Position numbers and translations under genes: made by a program. Under the pieces are notes generated by a model. The model had not been told where the DNA came from, searched no databases, and worked only from the letters and a program-made list of their open reading frames with translations. A DNA stretch of 64,000 nucleotides from Anaerolineae bacterium (lineage in GTDB: Bacteria; Chloroflexota; Anaerolineae; Aggregatilineales; Phototrophicaceae). Shown piece after piece: positions 42,398 to 52,499 of this stretch (the first letter of the stretch is position 1; each line of letters opens with the position of its first letter). Where the stretch lies: positions 1 to 64,000 of the forward strand of contig JABWBO010000010.1 of assembly GCA_013360465.1 (NCBI GenBank), given 5' to 3'.

Positions 42398-45089
42398 GAT
42401 GCACCTTTTAGACAGCCTCGCGTATAAGAGCGATTCTAAACCCGGAGATGTATCCAGCGCAACTCTTGTGCTGGTTTTTTCATTGCTTTTGTTTGCCGCC
42501 TTCTTGATTCGGCTGAGGGATATCGAGACCCAGAGCCTCTGGTTCGACGAAGGCTGGTCTGCGTACGCTGCCGAACAACCATCTCTGATCGCGGCATTCA
42601 ACGCCGACGCTACTAATCCACCATTGTATTATGGACTGCTCCATATTGCCGCATCGGCTTTCGGCACAAGCGAATTTTCCCTGCGTTTCGTCTCGCTGCT
42701 GTGGGGGCTGCCGGTCAGCGCACTGACCGTCCTTCTGGCGCAAAAGCTGGCGGGAGGGCGGGCGGGATTGACGACGGCGGCGCTGGCGCTGTTCAGCGCG
42801 CCGCTGTGGTGGGCGTCGCAGGAGGCGCGGATGTATACCCTGCTGGCGCTGCTGGTCCTGGGGTGCGCGTTCGCCTGGGAACGACTCCTACATCGCCCGA
42901 CGCGCGCCGCCTGGCTGGCGCTGTGGACCTTGGAATGCCTCATCCTCTACGCGCATAACACCGGTCCCGTAGTCTTCCTTTGGCTGAACAGTGTCACCGC
43001 GCTGTGGTGGCTGTCGCGCCGCAGCTTTGACAAGCCCAATTGGCGGTTGTGGTTCGCCGGGCAGATTGGCGTCGGGGTACTCTGGCTGCCTTATTTTGTC
43101 GGGCGTTTTCTGCTTCTTCCCGGCGCGAACAGCGCTGTGCAGTCATCGCTTCAGGTTTCGGAGGTGCTGCCCCGCCTCCTCGCGCTCTGGAACAGCATGT
43201 GGAGCGCGCCGCCGATCTCGCTGGTGGAAGGTTTGGGGCAGTCTGATGCGCCGATGCTCGTCGCCACGCTGATCCTGCTGCTGTGCGTCGCCGCCGGCGT
43301 CCTTGCCTCGCGCCGGCTGGGGGTCCACATCTTGCTTCTGACGGCGTACCTGGTTCTGGGGCTGGCGCTATTGGGCAACGATTTGCACGGACGTTATCTG
43401 GTGATGATTGCGCCGCTTCTGATTGTGGCGGCGGGCATCGGGCTGTCGCGCTTTGCCCTCCCGCTGCGCGCGGTAGGGATCGCCGCCGCTCTGGCGGTCT
43501 TCGCGCTCAGCCTTTCGGCGGCGCATCTGCCCGAACATGGACACGACGACGCGCGCGGCATGGTGCGCTACTATGCCGAGACGCTGACCGCCGACGATAC
43601 CGTGCTGGCGTGGTCCTACGCCGACCGCTACGAACTCGCGTACTACTGGGATCGCCTGAGTACCGCTGCCCGGCGCGTGACGCTGCCGGAGGGGGAAGAT
43701 CTGGATACGGTCGCGCTGCTGCTGCCGACTTCGGGGCGAGTCGGTCTGAATGTCTGGTACACCCAGCGCGCGGACTATCGCGGCATGATGGGCTGCCTGC
43801 TAGGACATGGGGCAGACGCCGCGCCGCTGGCGTTCACAACGGCGGGTATGACCAATCTGCTCTACGATCGCGCCCCGGCGTCACTGCCTGTCCTGCGCGA
43901 TGTCGACTGGACGTTCCGGGACGGATCTGGCGTAGAAGCGGGCACGGTTCGGGCGGTTGGAGAACTACCGGCATTTGCCTCTCATCAATCGCTGTGTCTG
44001 CCGCTGACGCTCCATCGCGGCAGCGTCGGCGCTGACGTGAAGGCAGCGGTGATCGTGCGCAATACCCTGGGCGATCCTATCGCGCAGATCGACGCAGTGT
44101 TCGCCGCCGCCGATCAGCGCCTCACCGGAGCGCTGCCGCCCGACGAACGCGCTGCCGCTTTTCCCCTGGTTCAGCTGCCCTACGGCGCACCCGCCGGCGA
44201 ATACGGCGTCTACCTGCGCCTGTACAGCGAGCGTGCGACCTCAGGGGCAGATTCCGTCGATTACGAGCCGCCGCGCCGCGCCGACATCACGGTCGTCGGG
44301 CGTGACGTGCTGATCGGCATGTGGCGGGCGTCCGAGGGAGATTGGGGAGTTCAGGAAGACGGTTCTGCGCCCGCGCGGCTGACCGGTCATGAAGTGGTTT
44401 CGCCCGACGGCAGCGTGATTCGCAATGGTGAGGTGATTCACCTGACCCTGATCTGGGAAGGACGGGGTGTTTCGGAAGCGGTCAGCCTTAGTGACGATGC
44501 CGGACGCTGGTGCGTGGAAAGCGACAGCCCGGCGGGCGATGTGACAGGAGCGCGTCGGGAATGGCACCGCCTGCGCGTCCCTTCAAACGCGCCGAGCGGT
44601 GAGGCGGTCGTGAGGGTGGGTGGCGAAGTGATCGCCCGTTACACCGTCGAATCTGCGCCCATGCTCACGGAGCGTCCTCCGGCGGACATCTCACTGGATG
44701 CGCGGTTCGCCGAAGCGGGGGCGCTGGTCGGCGCTTCTCTGCCCGATCAGCCGCTGTCTCGCGACAGCGAGCCAGTGATGACGCTGATCTGGCGTGCGGC
44801 AGATGTCCCGACAGCGGAGAGCCTCATCGTCTTTGTTCAGCTCCTCGACGGTGGCAGCAATGTCATCGCCCAGAGCGACTCCGCACCTGCCGCCGGCGCG
44901 CGCCCGACTTCCGGCTGGCGCGCCGGCGAATACATCGTGGATGAACACCGCCTGCACTTCAGCTCGCGCGCTGTGCCCGGCGCTGCCCGGCTGATCGCCG
45001 GGTTGTACGATCCGTTGACGGGGCGGCGGGTACTCCTGACCGAGGACGCTGACTTTGCCGTGATTGTTGAAAACGTCGCGGTGGAGTGA
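42396..45089 (+). CDS. GT-C (PMT-like) glycosyltransferase with extracytoplasmic C-terminal domain
   Basis: 897 residues from ATG 42396 or 42399; these overlap the divergent FHA start, so a downstream start is possible, though the first helix begins only at residue ~22. The acidic loop LRDIETQSLWFDEGWSAY (Asp-Glu near 49) follows helix 1, and about ten helices reach residue ~375. LLGNDLHGRYLVMIAPLLIV is the conserved HGRY-type segment near the end of the membrane part. The remaining ~500 residues are soluble and beta-rich (VIHLTLIWEGRGVSEAVSL, PVMTLIWRAADVPTAESLIVF). It has the same plan as the protein at 25408 but little obvious close identity. Confidence 0.78.
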   Translation: MMHLLDSLAYKSDSKPGDVSSATLVLVFSLLLFAAFLIRLRDIETQSLWFDEGWSAYAAEQPSLIAAFNADATNPPLYYGLLHIAASAFGTSEFSLRFVSLLWGLPVSALTVLLAQKLAGGRAGLTTAALALFSAPLWWASQEARMYTLLALLVLGCAFAWERLLHRPTRAAWLALWTLECLILYAHNTGPVVFLWLNSVTALWWLSRRSFDKPNWRLWFAGQIGVGVLWLPYFVGRFLLLPGANSAVQSSLQVSEVLPRLLALWNSMWSAPPISLVEGLGQSDAPMLVATLILLLCVAAGVLASRRLGVHILLLTAYLVLGLALLGNDLHGRYLVMIAPLLIVAAGIGLSRFALPLRAVGIAAALAVFALSLSAAHLPEHGHDDARGMVRYYAETLTADDTVLAWSYADRYELAYYWDRLSTAARRVTLPEGEDLDTVALLLPTSGRVGLNVWYTQRADYRGMMGCLLGHGADAAPLAFTTAGMTNLLYDRAPASLPVLRDVDWTFRDGSGVEAGTVRAVGELPAFASHQSLCLPLTLHRGSVGADVKAAVIVRNTLGDPIAQIDAVFAAADQRLTGALPPDERAAAFPLVQLPYGAPAGEYGVYLRLYSERATSGADSVDYEPPRRADITVVGRDVLIGMWRASEGDWGVQEDGSAPARLTGHEVVSPDGSVIRNGEVIHLTLIWEGRGVSEAVSLSDDAGRWCVESDSPAGDVTGARREWHRLRVPSNAPSGEAVVRVGGEVIARYTVESAPMLTERPPADISLDARFAEAGALVGASLPDQPLSRDSEPVMTLIWRAADVPTAESLIVFVQLLDGGSNVIAQSDSAPAAGARPTSGWRAGEYIVDEHRLHFSSRAVPGAARLIAGLYDPLTGRRVLLTEDADFAVIVENVAVE

Positions 45090-45124
45090 AGTTCAGGACA
45101 GGCGGTCTACCTGCCCTGAACTTC
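45088..45124. terminator. Bidirectional terminator
   Basis: gaagttcaggacagg (45088-45102) pairs with cctgccctgaacttc (45110-45124) at 14 of 15 positions around a 7-base loop, between the convergent glycosyltransferase and secreted-protein genes. It overlaps the glycosyltransferase stop. Confidence 0.7.
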
Positions 45125-45994
45125 CGGCTTCCAAATCAGGCATTCGGCGCGAATGTATCGGAGATGCCGATGTGGAAGACGAGGAGATACTGCCCTTCGG
45201 TGCTGTTCTGGTAGCTGGTCATGTAGTAGGTGAGATAGTTGTTGGCGCGGTCGGCCGAGCGGCGTGGTGAGCATGGCGTCGTACTGCCAGCCGGGGAGCG
45301 TGCCGGTGGCGATGGTGACGTTGTAGTTGTCGAGGCGGAAGCCGGTGTCGTAGCAGAGACCGGAGTCGCCGGAGTCGTCGCAGTAGATTTGGTTGCCGGC
45401 GCTGTCGGTGACGGGGTCGCTGGTTCCGGGCATCGCCTGGAACATGAGAGGATCGACACCGGAAGTGCCGCGTGTGAGCATGTAGAGGGAGAGCGGGACG
45501 CCGGAGGTAGCCATGCCTGGGGTGATGTTGATGGAGAAGGCATCGCCCGCGCCGTCGGCGTCGGTGACCGCCATGCCTTCGAGGATGAGGATGAACTCGC
45601 CGGACTGGTTGCCGTAACCGCCGACGACGAGGGAGATGTCGGCGAAGGCGGAGGAAGAGTTCTGGCTGAAGTTGACCTGAGCGCTCAAGCTGGAAGCCGG
45701 CACGGAGCCGGTGGTGGGCAGGTTGGCGGCGTAGCGCCGCGCGTCGCTCGTATCGTCGCTGCACAGCCCGGAACCGGTGCTGGTGTCGAGGACCGCCAGG
45801 ACGGGGTCGAAGCCGTTGAGACCGACGGCGGTGGCGGTGTAGGTGAAGCCAGAGCGCATCTGGTTGACGATGACCTCCACGCCGTTGTCGAAGGTCGTCC
45901 CATCATTGCAGGTCACTGTCATCGCGAGGACCGGTGCTGCTGCGAGGATACCAATAGTCACTATGAAAAGAACCGACGCTATGCGAGCTTTCAT
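45107..45994 (-). pseudogene. Secreted protein of unknown function, frameshifted near C-terminus
   Basis: The open frame gives 295 residues. It begins with a Sec signal peptide (MKARIASVLFIVTIGILAAAPVLA) and continues as a Ser/Thr/Gly-rich, beta-type secreted domain with scattered cysteines (VTCNDGTTFDNG, SGLCSDDTSD, IYCDDSGDSGLCYDTG). After GWQYDAMLTTPLG (near 45260) the frame turns into an unlikely Arg/His/Pro-rich tail. The -1 frame from there reads ADRANNYLTYYMTSYQNSTEGQYLLVFHIGISDTFAPNA and stops at 45136, which matches the style of the rest. A one-base deletion near 45255-45265 explains both. The intact product would be ~286 residues. It is either a real mutation or a sequencing error. 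Confidence 0.65.
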
Positions 45995-46138
45995 GGGAAC
46001 CTCCTGGCGCGTCTGAGTAATCTGTATCTGCTAGTATCGTTGATTTTTTTCAAAACCGCCTAGAATTCGGGAATTTTTTATACTTGTAATGGCAGCTTTC
46101 ATTCTAGAATATAAGCGACTAGAAACAAGGGATTGAGA

Positions 46139-48823
46139 ATGCAGCCACCGGATAGGGTTTTGGTGTCGGAGCGCGAAGCATCCGACGAGTTGGAAAGTAT
46201 CCTGCATTATCTCGGCTTGGATTCTGCCATCCATGCCGAAGACGGACAGAGCGCCGTCGCTTTTGACGTTGTGGCGACCGCAGACCATCTGCGCCGCTCG
46301 GTTCGCATCCTGGAGGACATCCGTTACGCGCTGAACGAACACTCCATCGTCGCCATCACCGACCAGCGCGGCGTCATTCAGTGGGTCAACGACAAGTTCA
46401 CCCAGATTTCCAAGTATCCTCGCGAAGAACTGCTGGGTCAGGATCACCGGATCATCAATTCGGGGTATCACACCAAAGCGTTCATTCGCCATATGTGGGT
46501 GACAATTGCCAACGGGCGCACCTGGAAAGGTGAGTTCAGGAACCAGGCAAAAGACGGCTCTTTCTACTGGGTTGATACGACCATCGTCCCCATGCTCAAT
46601 GCGGACGGAAAACCCTATCAGTACATCGCCATCCGCACTGACATCACCGAAAAGAAGCTGCAAGAGCTGGCGCTGCGCCGGCGCGCTGCCGAAATGGAGA
46701 CGGTCGCGCAGGTGAGTACGGCGGTGACACAGGTTGTCGATCTTCAGCAGGTACTGCAGATGGTTTGCGATCTCAGCAAAGAACGTTTCGAGATCTATCA
46801 CGCGCACATCTACCTGCTGGACGAGGCGGGTGAGAACCTGGTGCTGGCAGCGGGCGCGGGCGAGCCAGGACGTGTCATGCGCGCGCGCGGGCACAAAATT
46901 TCGGCAGCGCACCCGCACAGTATTGTGGCGGGGGCTGCGCGCATCCGGCAGGCGATCATCGTCAATGACGTGACTCAGTCGCCGAGCTTCCTGCCCAACC
47001 CTCTGCTGCCTGAAACGCGCTCAGAGATGGCAGTGCCGATGATGATCGGCGATCAGTTGGTTGGCGTACTCGATGTGCAGTCAAACGTCTTCGACCGCTT
47101 CGATGACCAGGACGCTCAGGTCAAATCGGCGCTGGCGGCGCAGGCGGCGATTGCCGTAGAAAACGCCCGCCGCTTCACCACCATTCAGCGCAACCTCACC
47201 GATCTTCGCGCTGTCACGGACGTAGGCGCGGCGATCACGACGATCCTGGATCAGGAATTGCTGCTGCAGAATGTCGTCGAGCTGGCGAAAGAACGCTTCG
47301 GTTTGTATCACGCGCACATCTACCTGCTGGACGAGGCTGGGGCGACCTTGAGGCTCGCCGCCGGCGCAGGCGAACCGGGGCGCGTCATGCTGGCGCGCGG
47401 TCATGCCATTTCTTATCAGGCGACTTCGCTGGTGGCTTCCTCCGCTCGTGAGCGTCAAGCTGTGGTCGTCAACGACGTGCTGGCGTCGCCGAGCTTCCTG
47501 CCGAACCCGCTGCTGCCGGAAACCCGATCCGAAATGTCGCTGCCGCTCCTGGTCGGCGAACAACTCGTCGGCGTACTCGACGTTCAGGCGAGCGTCGCTA
47601 ACCGCTTCGGCGGGGACGACGTGCGCGTAATGTCGTCGCTCGCGGCGCAGATCGCCATCGCCGTCGAAAACTCGCGCGCCTTCGCCCGTGTCGAAAAGGC
47701 GCGTGCTGAGATCGCTCGTGTTTACGATCTGTCGCTCGACCTCATCGGCACCGTCGGTTTTGATGGTTACTTCCGTGACCTCAACCCGGCGTGGGAACGG
47801 CTTTATCTGGTGGAACGTCAGGCAATCCTCCAGAAACCCTTCCTGGACTACGTTCATCCTGACGACGTGAAGGTGACGGAGGATGTGGTAGCGGGGCTTG
47901 CTGAAGGAAAAGCGGTGGTCCGGTTCGTCAATCGCTTCAGCGTCAGCAGTGACAACTATCGCTGGATCGAATGGAACGCGGTGTCCATTGTCGGCGAGCA
48001 GATGATCTACTTCGTCGCGCACGATGTCACCGAACAGCGCCAGATTCAGTTGCAGCGTGAGGAAATGCTGCGCGTGGCGGAAGAACAGGCGGAGCGCGAG
48101 CGCGAGACGGCTGAACGTCTGCGTGAAGTAGATCGACTCAAGTCGCAGTTCCTTGCCAATATGTCGCACGAACTGCGCACCCCGCTCAACTCGATCATCG
48201 GCTATTCCGAGATCCTGCTCGATGGCGACGATGGAGAACTCAACGAGGACGCGAACGAAGATGTGCAGACGATCTATGACAGCGGCAAGCATCTGCTCAG
48301 CCTGATCAACGAGATTCTCGATCTCGCCAAGATCGAGGCGGGCGAGATCCACCTCACGCCGGAGCTGATCGACCTTGGACGCCTGGTCGGCGATGTAGTC
48401 CAGACCGCCCAGGTGTTGGTGAAGGGGCGGCGCGTCACTTTGTCGCTGAATATCGAAGAGACAGAAATGCAGGCTTCGACGGATCCGGTGCGTCTGCGCC
48501 AGGTGTTGACCAACCTGCTGAGCAACGCCATCAAGTTCACCGAGGACGGCTCCGTGACGGTGACGCTGTCCAGGCAGGGGCGGTACTTGGCGCGAATCGC
48601 CGTTCAGGATACCGGTATCGGCATCAAGCCGGAGGACCAGGAGGCGATCTTTGAGCGCTTCCGTCAAGTGGATGGTTCATCCACCCGCCGCGCCGGGGGC
48701 ACCGGGCTGGGACTGTCGATCACGCGCAGCCTGGTCGAACTCCTGGGCGGAGAGATCGGTGTCACCAGTGCGCCTGGCGTGGGTTCAACCTTCTGGTTCA
48801 CCCTGCCGCTGCGCCTCAACTGA
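46139..48823 (+). CDS. Hybrid-sensing histidine kinase (PAS-GAF-GAF-PAS-HisKA-HATPase)
   Basis: 894 residues from ATG 46139 (AAGGGATTGAGA upstream; the track's TTG is 2 codons earlier). No membrane helix, so it is a cytosolic sensor. Domains: PAS (about 60-180, [23 protein letters not shown]), two closely similar GAF domains (about 195-345 and 365-520, each with [17 protein letters not shown] and RSEM), second PAS (about 530-640), HisKA with His677 in [23 protein letters not shown], and HATPase ([18 protein letters not shown], near 854). No receiver domain is attached; the two receivers 285 bases downstream are likely partners. Confidence 0.93.
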   Translation: MQPPDRVLVSEREASDELESILHYLGLDSAIHAEDGQSAVAFDVVATADHLRRSVRILEDIRYALNEHSIVAITDQRGVIQWVNDKFTQISKYPREELLGQDHRIINSGYHTKAFIRHMWVTIANGRTWKGEFRNQAKDGSFYWVDTTIVPMLNADGKPYQYIAIRTDITEKKLQELALRRRAAEMETVAQVSTAVTQVVDLQQVLQMVCDLSKERFEIYHAHIYLLDEAGENLVLAAGAGEPGRVMRARGHKISAAHPHSIVAGAARIRQAIIVNDVTQSPSFLPNPLLPETRSEMAVPMMIGDQLVGVLDVQSNVFDRFDDQDAQVKSALAAQAAIAVENARRFTTIQRNLTDLRAVTDVGAAITTILDQELLLQNVVELAKERFGLYHAHIYLLDEAGATLRLAAGAGEPGRVMLARGHAISYQATSLVASSARERQAVVVNDVLASPSFLPNPLLPETRSEMSLPLLVGEQLVGVLDVQASVANRFGGDDVRVMSSLAAQIAIAVENSRAFARVEKARAEIARVYDLSLDLIGTVGFDGYFRDLNPAWERLYLVERQAILQKPFLDYVHPDDVKVTEDVVAGLAEGKAVVRFVNRFSVSSDNYRWIEWNAVSIVGEQMIYFVAHDVTEQRQIQLQREEMLRVAEEQAERERETAERLREVDRLKSQFLANMSHELRTPLNSIIGYSEILLDGDDGELNEDANEDVQTIYDSGKHLLSLINEILDLAKIEAGEIHLTPELIDLGRLVGDVVQTAQVLVKGRRVTLSLNIEETEMQASTDPVRLRQVLTNLLSNAIKFTEDGSVTVTLSRQGRYLARIAVQDTGIGIKPEDQEAIFERFRQVDGSSTRRAGGTGLGLSITRSLVELLGGEIGVTSAPGVGSTFWFTLPLRLN

Positions 48824-49108
48824 ACGTCATCCGGTTGAATCGTGTCGAGCTGCCGGGGGCAGATTCGGAATGCTCTCGGCGCTTGTTTAAGCAGGAACAG
48901 GAACCTACGTGTATTTTACTCGCTGGGGGAAGGGTATACCCCTCTGACCCGGCTCTGGGAGTACGAGCAGCTTTTCGGTCATGATCACCTTTATCGTTGC
49001 AGACAAAACGTTAATAAGTAGGAAGTGAAAATCACAGGGCTGTACTCAGCAGGAATGGAGTAGCATGTGAAGCACGGGTACAATGGGGATGGGGTTTACA
49101 GGGACGAG

Positions 49109-49501
49109 ATGGCTAACAAGGTGGTCTGTATCGAAGACAACCCGCAGAATTCCCGCCTGATCCGCAAGATGCTGGGATCGGCAGGATACCATGTTATTGA
49201 AGCCGGCGACGGTGCAAGCGGTCATGAGGCGGTTTTACGAGAGCGCCCCGCGCTGATCCTGATGGATGTAAACCTGCCGGACATCGATGGGCTTGAACTG
49301 ACGCAGCGCATCAAAGCGAATCCCGAACTTCAGCACATCCCGGTGGTTGCGCTCACGGCGAATGCGATGTACGGTGATCGCGAGCGCTGCCTCGCCGCCG
49401 GATGTAACGACTACCTCCCTAAGCCGGTCACCAAGTCGATGCTGCTTTCGACGGTGGCGTCGCTTCTGGGCGATGCCGCACCGACTGTCGCCGGCAGCTG
49501 A
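49109..49501 (+). CDS. CheY-like single-domain response regulator (DivK type)
   Basis: 130 residues from ATG 49109, chosen because AGGGACGAG lies just upstream and MANKVVCIEDNPQNSRL fits the family start. Receiver residues: acidic pair in IEDN, phospho-acceptor Asp in LILMDVNLPDIDG, Thr in VVALTANAM and Lys in YLPKPVTK. No output domain. The 285-base upstream region (48824-49108) holds no gene; I saw only a gggtataccc palindrome near 48931. Confidence 0.9.
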   Translation: MANKVVCIEDNPQNSRLIRKMLGSAGYHVIEAGDGASGHEAVLRERPALILMDVNLPDIDGLELTQRIKANPELQHIPVVALTANAMYGDRERCLAAGCNDYLPKPVTKSMLLSTVASLLGDAAPTVAGS

Positions 49502-49531
49502 TGCTGCTGCACAAGAGAGGGGAAGACGATA

Positions 49532-49915
49532 ATGCGCAGGATCGTACTCATCGAAGATGACGCGAACAGCGTCCGAATGGTCACCCGTCTGCTGGAACGC
49601 GCCGGATACAAGGTCCAAAGCGCGTTAGAAGGCGAGACGGGACTCGAACTTGTCGCCGAGACTCAGCCCGATGTCGTCCTGGTGGACCTGGGACTGCCGG
49701 ACATCGACGGACAGACTATCATTGCTGTGCTGCGCCAGCGCACCGATCTGGCGCGGACCGCCGTCGTCGCCTTCACTGCCTGGCCTGAAGAGACCGCGCA
49801 CGCCATGCTGCAAGCCTACGGATGCGATGGCGTGATCACCAAGCCGATCAATACACGTACCTTTGCGCAGCAGGTTGCCCGGTATATCCAGGTTCAGGCG
49901 AACGCAGAAGGATAG
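49532..49915 (+). CDS. CheY-like single-domain response regulator
   Basis: 127 residues. Receiver core MRRIVLIEDDANSVRMVTRLLERAGY, phospho-acceptor Asp in VVLVDLGLPDIDG, Thr in VVAFTAWPEE and Lys in GVITKPINTRTF. It starts 30 bases after the previous receiver with GAGAGGGGAAG upstream, so the two form a tandem pair, possibly a phosphorelay or competing outputs of the kinase at 46139. Confidence 0.9.
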   Translation: MRRIVLIEDDANSVRMVTRLLERAGYKVQSALEGETGLELVAETQPDVVLVDLGLPDIDGQTIIAVLRQRTDLARTAVVAFTAWPEETAHAMLQAYGCDGVITKPINTRTFAQQVARYIQVQANAEG

Positions 49916-49918
49916 CAA

Positions 49919-50782
49919 TTGTTAGCAGCGGATCAACCCTCGGACCTCGCGGCGCAGTCACAGTTCATCCCCGCGACTGCCTTCGATTTTGATCGCCTGG
50001 CGAAAATCTATTCCGACGCCCGCACCGACTACATTGTGCCTATGCCGATGAATGGGCGGCGCATGCAGGAGTACGTCCGTTTTTATGATGTCGCGCTGGA
50101 CAGTTCTTTTGTCGCCGTCGATTCTTCCAGTACGGCGACCGGGGTAGGCATGTTGGGGCTGCGCAAAGAACGCGCCTGGATCACCCGATTAGGCATCATG
50201 CCTGCCGAGCGACGGAATCGCGTTGCGCAGGAGATGGTCACGCGGCTTCTCGACGCTGCGCGCCAGCGCAGCGCGACATGTGCGCAGTTGGAAGTCATCG
50301 AAGGCAACGAAGCGGCTCACCGCCTCTTCCTGAAGTTCGGTTTTGCCGATCACCGCCGCCTGCTGGTCATTCGTCGCCCGCCCGGTCCGATCGCTGCGCC
50401 GGTTGCTGGCGGATCGGTGGAATATCTCGACGCCGAGGCGATTGACGCCTGTCTCGCTGCGCGCCGTGATACGCCGTCATGGATCGATGACACGGCTTCG
50501 CTGCAAAACGCCGGCGGGCTGCATGGGCTGCGAATCGTCATGCCCGACGGACGCAGCGGGTGGATCGTCTATCGGGCGGCGGCTTTCCAGTTGTCTCATT
50601 TTGCCCTGGACGCTCCCGACCCTGAGGTCGCCGTTCAACTGCTTTCGTCGGTACACAGTCAGCATCCCCAGATGGACACCAAGGTCGAGAATCTCGCCGC
50701 CGACAGCCCCTTCTGGGCGGCGTTTCAGCAGGTCGGCTATGTCGAAAGCTTCCGCCGGATCGAAATGCTGATGATGCTCTAA
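49919..50782 (+). CDS. GNAT-family N-acetyltransferase
   Basis: 287 residues from TTG 49919, supported by GAAGGA 6-7 bases upstream; no ATG before 50041 would keep the first strand. The acetyl-CoA region is WITRLGIMPAERRNRVAQEMVTRLLDAARQR, followed by LEVIEGNEAAHRLFLKFGFADHRRLLVIRRP, the classic motif A to B pattern (about 80-150). A second, weaker domain occupies 165-287. It lies 3 bases after the receiver gene, so it is probably co-expressed with the signalling genes. Acceptor unknown. Confidence 0.85.
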   Translation: MLAADQPSDLAAQSQFIPATAFDFDRLAKIYSDARTDYIVPMPMNGRRMQEYVRFYDVALDSSFVAVDSSSTATGVGMLGLRKERAWITRLGIMPAERRNRVAQEMVTRLLDAARQRSATCAQLEVIEGNEAAHRLFLKFGFADHRRLLVIRRPPGPIAAPVAGGSVEYLDAEAIDACLAARRDTPSWIDDTASLQNAGGLHGLRIVMPDGRSGWIVYRAAAFQLSHFALDAPDPEVAVQLLSSVHSQHPQMDTKVENLAADSPFWAAFQQVGYVESFRRIEMLMML

Positions 50783-50839
50783 CGTTCCCTTCGGCATAAT
50801 GGTGTCATAATGCACCACCAACGAGGGTAAACGATTCGC

Positions 50840-51484
50840 ATGAGCGAAATCAGTGAGGTTCGCACCCTGATCGTCGCCGACAGCCCGCTGGCGCGCGCCG
50901 GTATGTCTGCCCTGCTGGATGGCGTGGGGATCGTAGTCGTCGGCGGTATCGGAGATGAGATCGATCTGCTGGATGCGGTCAACATCTATCACCCCGATGT
51001 GATCGTCTGGGATATGGGTTGGGAGCCGCTGGGCGTCATTGAGCGTATCGCTGATCTGCGGGGCAGACCTCTGGTGCTGGCGCTGACTGCCGACCGGGGC
51101 GCGGCGGTCGAAGCGGCTCCGGCGCTGCTCGGCAGCGGGGCGAAAGGGCTGCTGCTGCAATCGGCGTCGGGCGAAGCTTTGTGCGCGGCGCTGCACGCCG
51201 TCGCCCAGGGCATGGTGGTGATTGACCCCGTCATCGCGGTGGCGCTGCACCCGCACGAAGAGCAGGGGGTCGATGCCGGGTTGGCGGAATCGCTGACCGC
51301 CCGCGAGATGGAGGTGGTTGGCTTGATCGCCGAAGGACTGCCTAACAAGAGCATCGCCCGCAGTCTGGGCATCAGCGAACACACCGTGAAGTTCCACGTC
51401 AACGCCATCCTGACCAAGCTGGGGGCACAGAGCCGTACCGAAGCAGTGGTGCGCGCTACCCGTTTGGGCTTGATCAGTCTTTGA
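50840..51484 (+). CDS. NarL/LuxR-type response regulator
   Basis: 214 residues. An N-terminal receiver (TLIVADSPLARAGMSALLDG, with Asp in DVIVWDMGW at about 56) is followed by a LuxR helix-turn-helix (SLTAREMEVVGLIAEGLPNKSIARSLGISEHTVKFHVNAILTKLGAQSRTEAV, about 150-205). The acidic pocket is reduced to one Asp (VADSP) instead of the usual Asp-Asp or Glu-Asp pair, so phosphorylation may be altered. It is 57 bases downstream of the GNAT gene. Confidence 0.92.
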   Translation: MSEISEVRTLIVADSPLARAGMSALLDGVGIVVVGGIGDEIDLLDAVNIYHPDVIVWDMGWEPLGVIERIADLRGRPLVLALTADRGAAVEAAPALLGSGAKGLLLQSASGEALCAALHAVAQGMVVIDPVIAVALHPHEEQGVDAGLAESLTAREMEVVGLIAEGLPNKSIARSLGISEHTVKFHVNAILTKLGAQSRTEAVVRATRLGLISL

Positions 51485-51604
51485 TCCCTACCCGTTCGGT
51501 CAGGATCACCCCCATCCTCTTAGGCGATTCCTCATGACGCCGTTTCGGGCTACAGTGATAGTGTCAGACGGGGACACAAGCTGTCCCAAAAAGGAGTCGT
51601 CAAG

Positions 51605-52495
51605 ATGAGCATTCTTCAAGATCTATCGAACGACCTGGCGGGGGCAGTACAGACCGCCAGCGCCAGCATCGTTCGCGTTGAAGCGCGGCGGCGTCTTGCC
51701 GCCACCGGCATTGTGTGGTCTGCCGACGGGCTGGTGATCACCTCGAATCACGGCGTCGAACGCGACGAAAGCATCCGCGTCGGTCTCCCGAACGGCGAGA
51801 CGGTCGAGGCTGCCCTCATCGGACGCGATCCGACGACTGACATTGCTGTCCTGCGCACGGCGGTGAGCCTGACCGTGCCGACCTGGGTGGAAACCAATGC
51901 CATGAAGGTGGGACATCTGGTCCTGGCGCTGGGTCGCCCTGAGGCGGATGTGCAGGCGACTCTCGGCGTCGTCAGCGCTGTCGGCGGCGAATGGCGCACG
52001 ATGGCTGGTGGTCGCGTCGATGTTTATCTTCAGACCGATGTCGTGATGTACCCCGGTTTCTCCGGTGGTCCGCTGATCAGCGCGGGGGGCCAGATGCTCG
52101 GCATGAACAGCTCATCGCTGGCGCGCGGCGTCAGCCTGACGATCCCGGCGGCGACCCTCAAGCGGGTGGCGGCGGCGCTGGCGACGCATGGGCGCGTGCG
52201 TCGCGGTTATCTGGGCGTGAGCGCGCAGCCGGTGCGTCTGCCGGCAGGATTGGCGTCGCAGATTGGTCAGGAAACCGGGCTGCTGCTGGCGGCGGTCGAG
52301 CCGGACAGCCCGGCGGAAAAGGGCGGGCTGCTGCTCGGCGATACGCTTTACGCAATGGCGGGGCAGCCGATTCGCCAGATGGATGACCTGATGGCAGTGC
52401 TGAGCGGCGACCGCGTTGGACAGACGGTCGCGGCGGGCGTGGTGCGCGGCGGTCAGACGGTCGAGGTCCAGGTCGCCATTGGCGAACGGAACTGA
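51605..52495 (+). CDS. Trypsin-like serine protease with PDZ domain (HtrA-like), no signal peptide
   Basis: 296 residues. Triad: His in VITSNHGVERDE (about 48), Asp in DPTTDIAVLR (about 80), Ser in YPGFSGGPLIS (about 156). The usual GNSGGP is GFSGGP here, an Asn-to-Phe change next to the nucleophile. The PDZ domain spans ~200-292 (GYLGVSAQPVRLPAGL ... LLLAAVEPDSPAEKGGLLLGDTLYAMAGQPI). No signal peptide or anchor is present, so a cytosolic location is implied, unlike classical DegP/HtrA. AAAGGAG precedes ATG 51605. Confidence 0.87.
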   Translation: MSILQDLSNDLAGAVQTASASIVRVEARRRLAATGIVWSADGLVITSNHGVERDESIRVGLPNGETVEAALIGRDPTTDIAVLRTAVSLTVPTWVETNAMKVGHLVLALGRPEADVQATLGVVSAVGGEWRTMAGGRVDVYLQTDVVMYPGFSGGPLISAGGQMLGMNSSSLARGVSLTIPAATLKRVAAALATHGRVRRGYLGVSAQPVRLPAGLASQIGQETGLLLAAVEPDSPAEKGGLLLGDTLYAMAGQPIRQMDDLMAVLSGDRVGQTVAAGVVRGGQTVEVQVAIGERN

Positions 52496-52499
52496 GGCG

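Noticed and set aside
48824-49108. Possible tRNA or small RNA in the gap after the histidine kinase
   Set aside because: No cloverleaf arms, TTCGA-type loop or terminator could be found; only a short gggtataccc palindrome.
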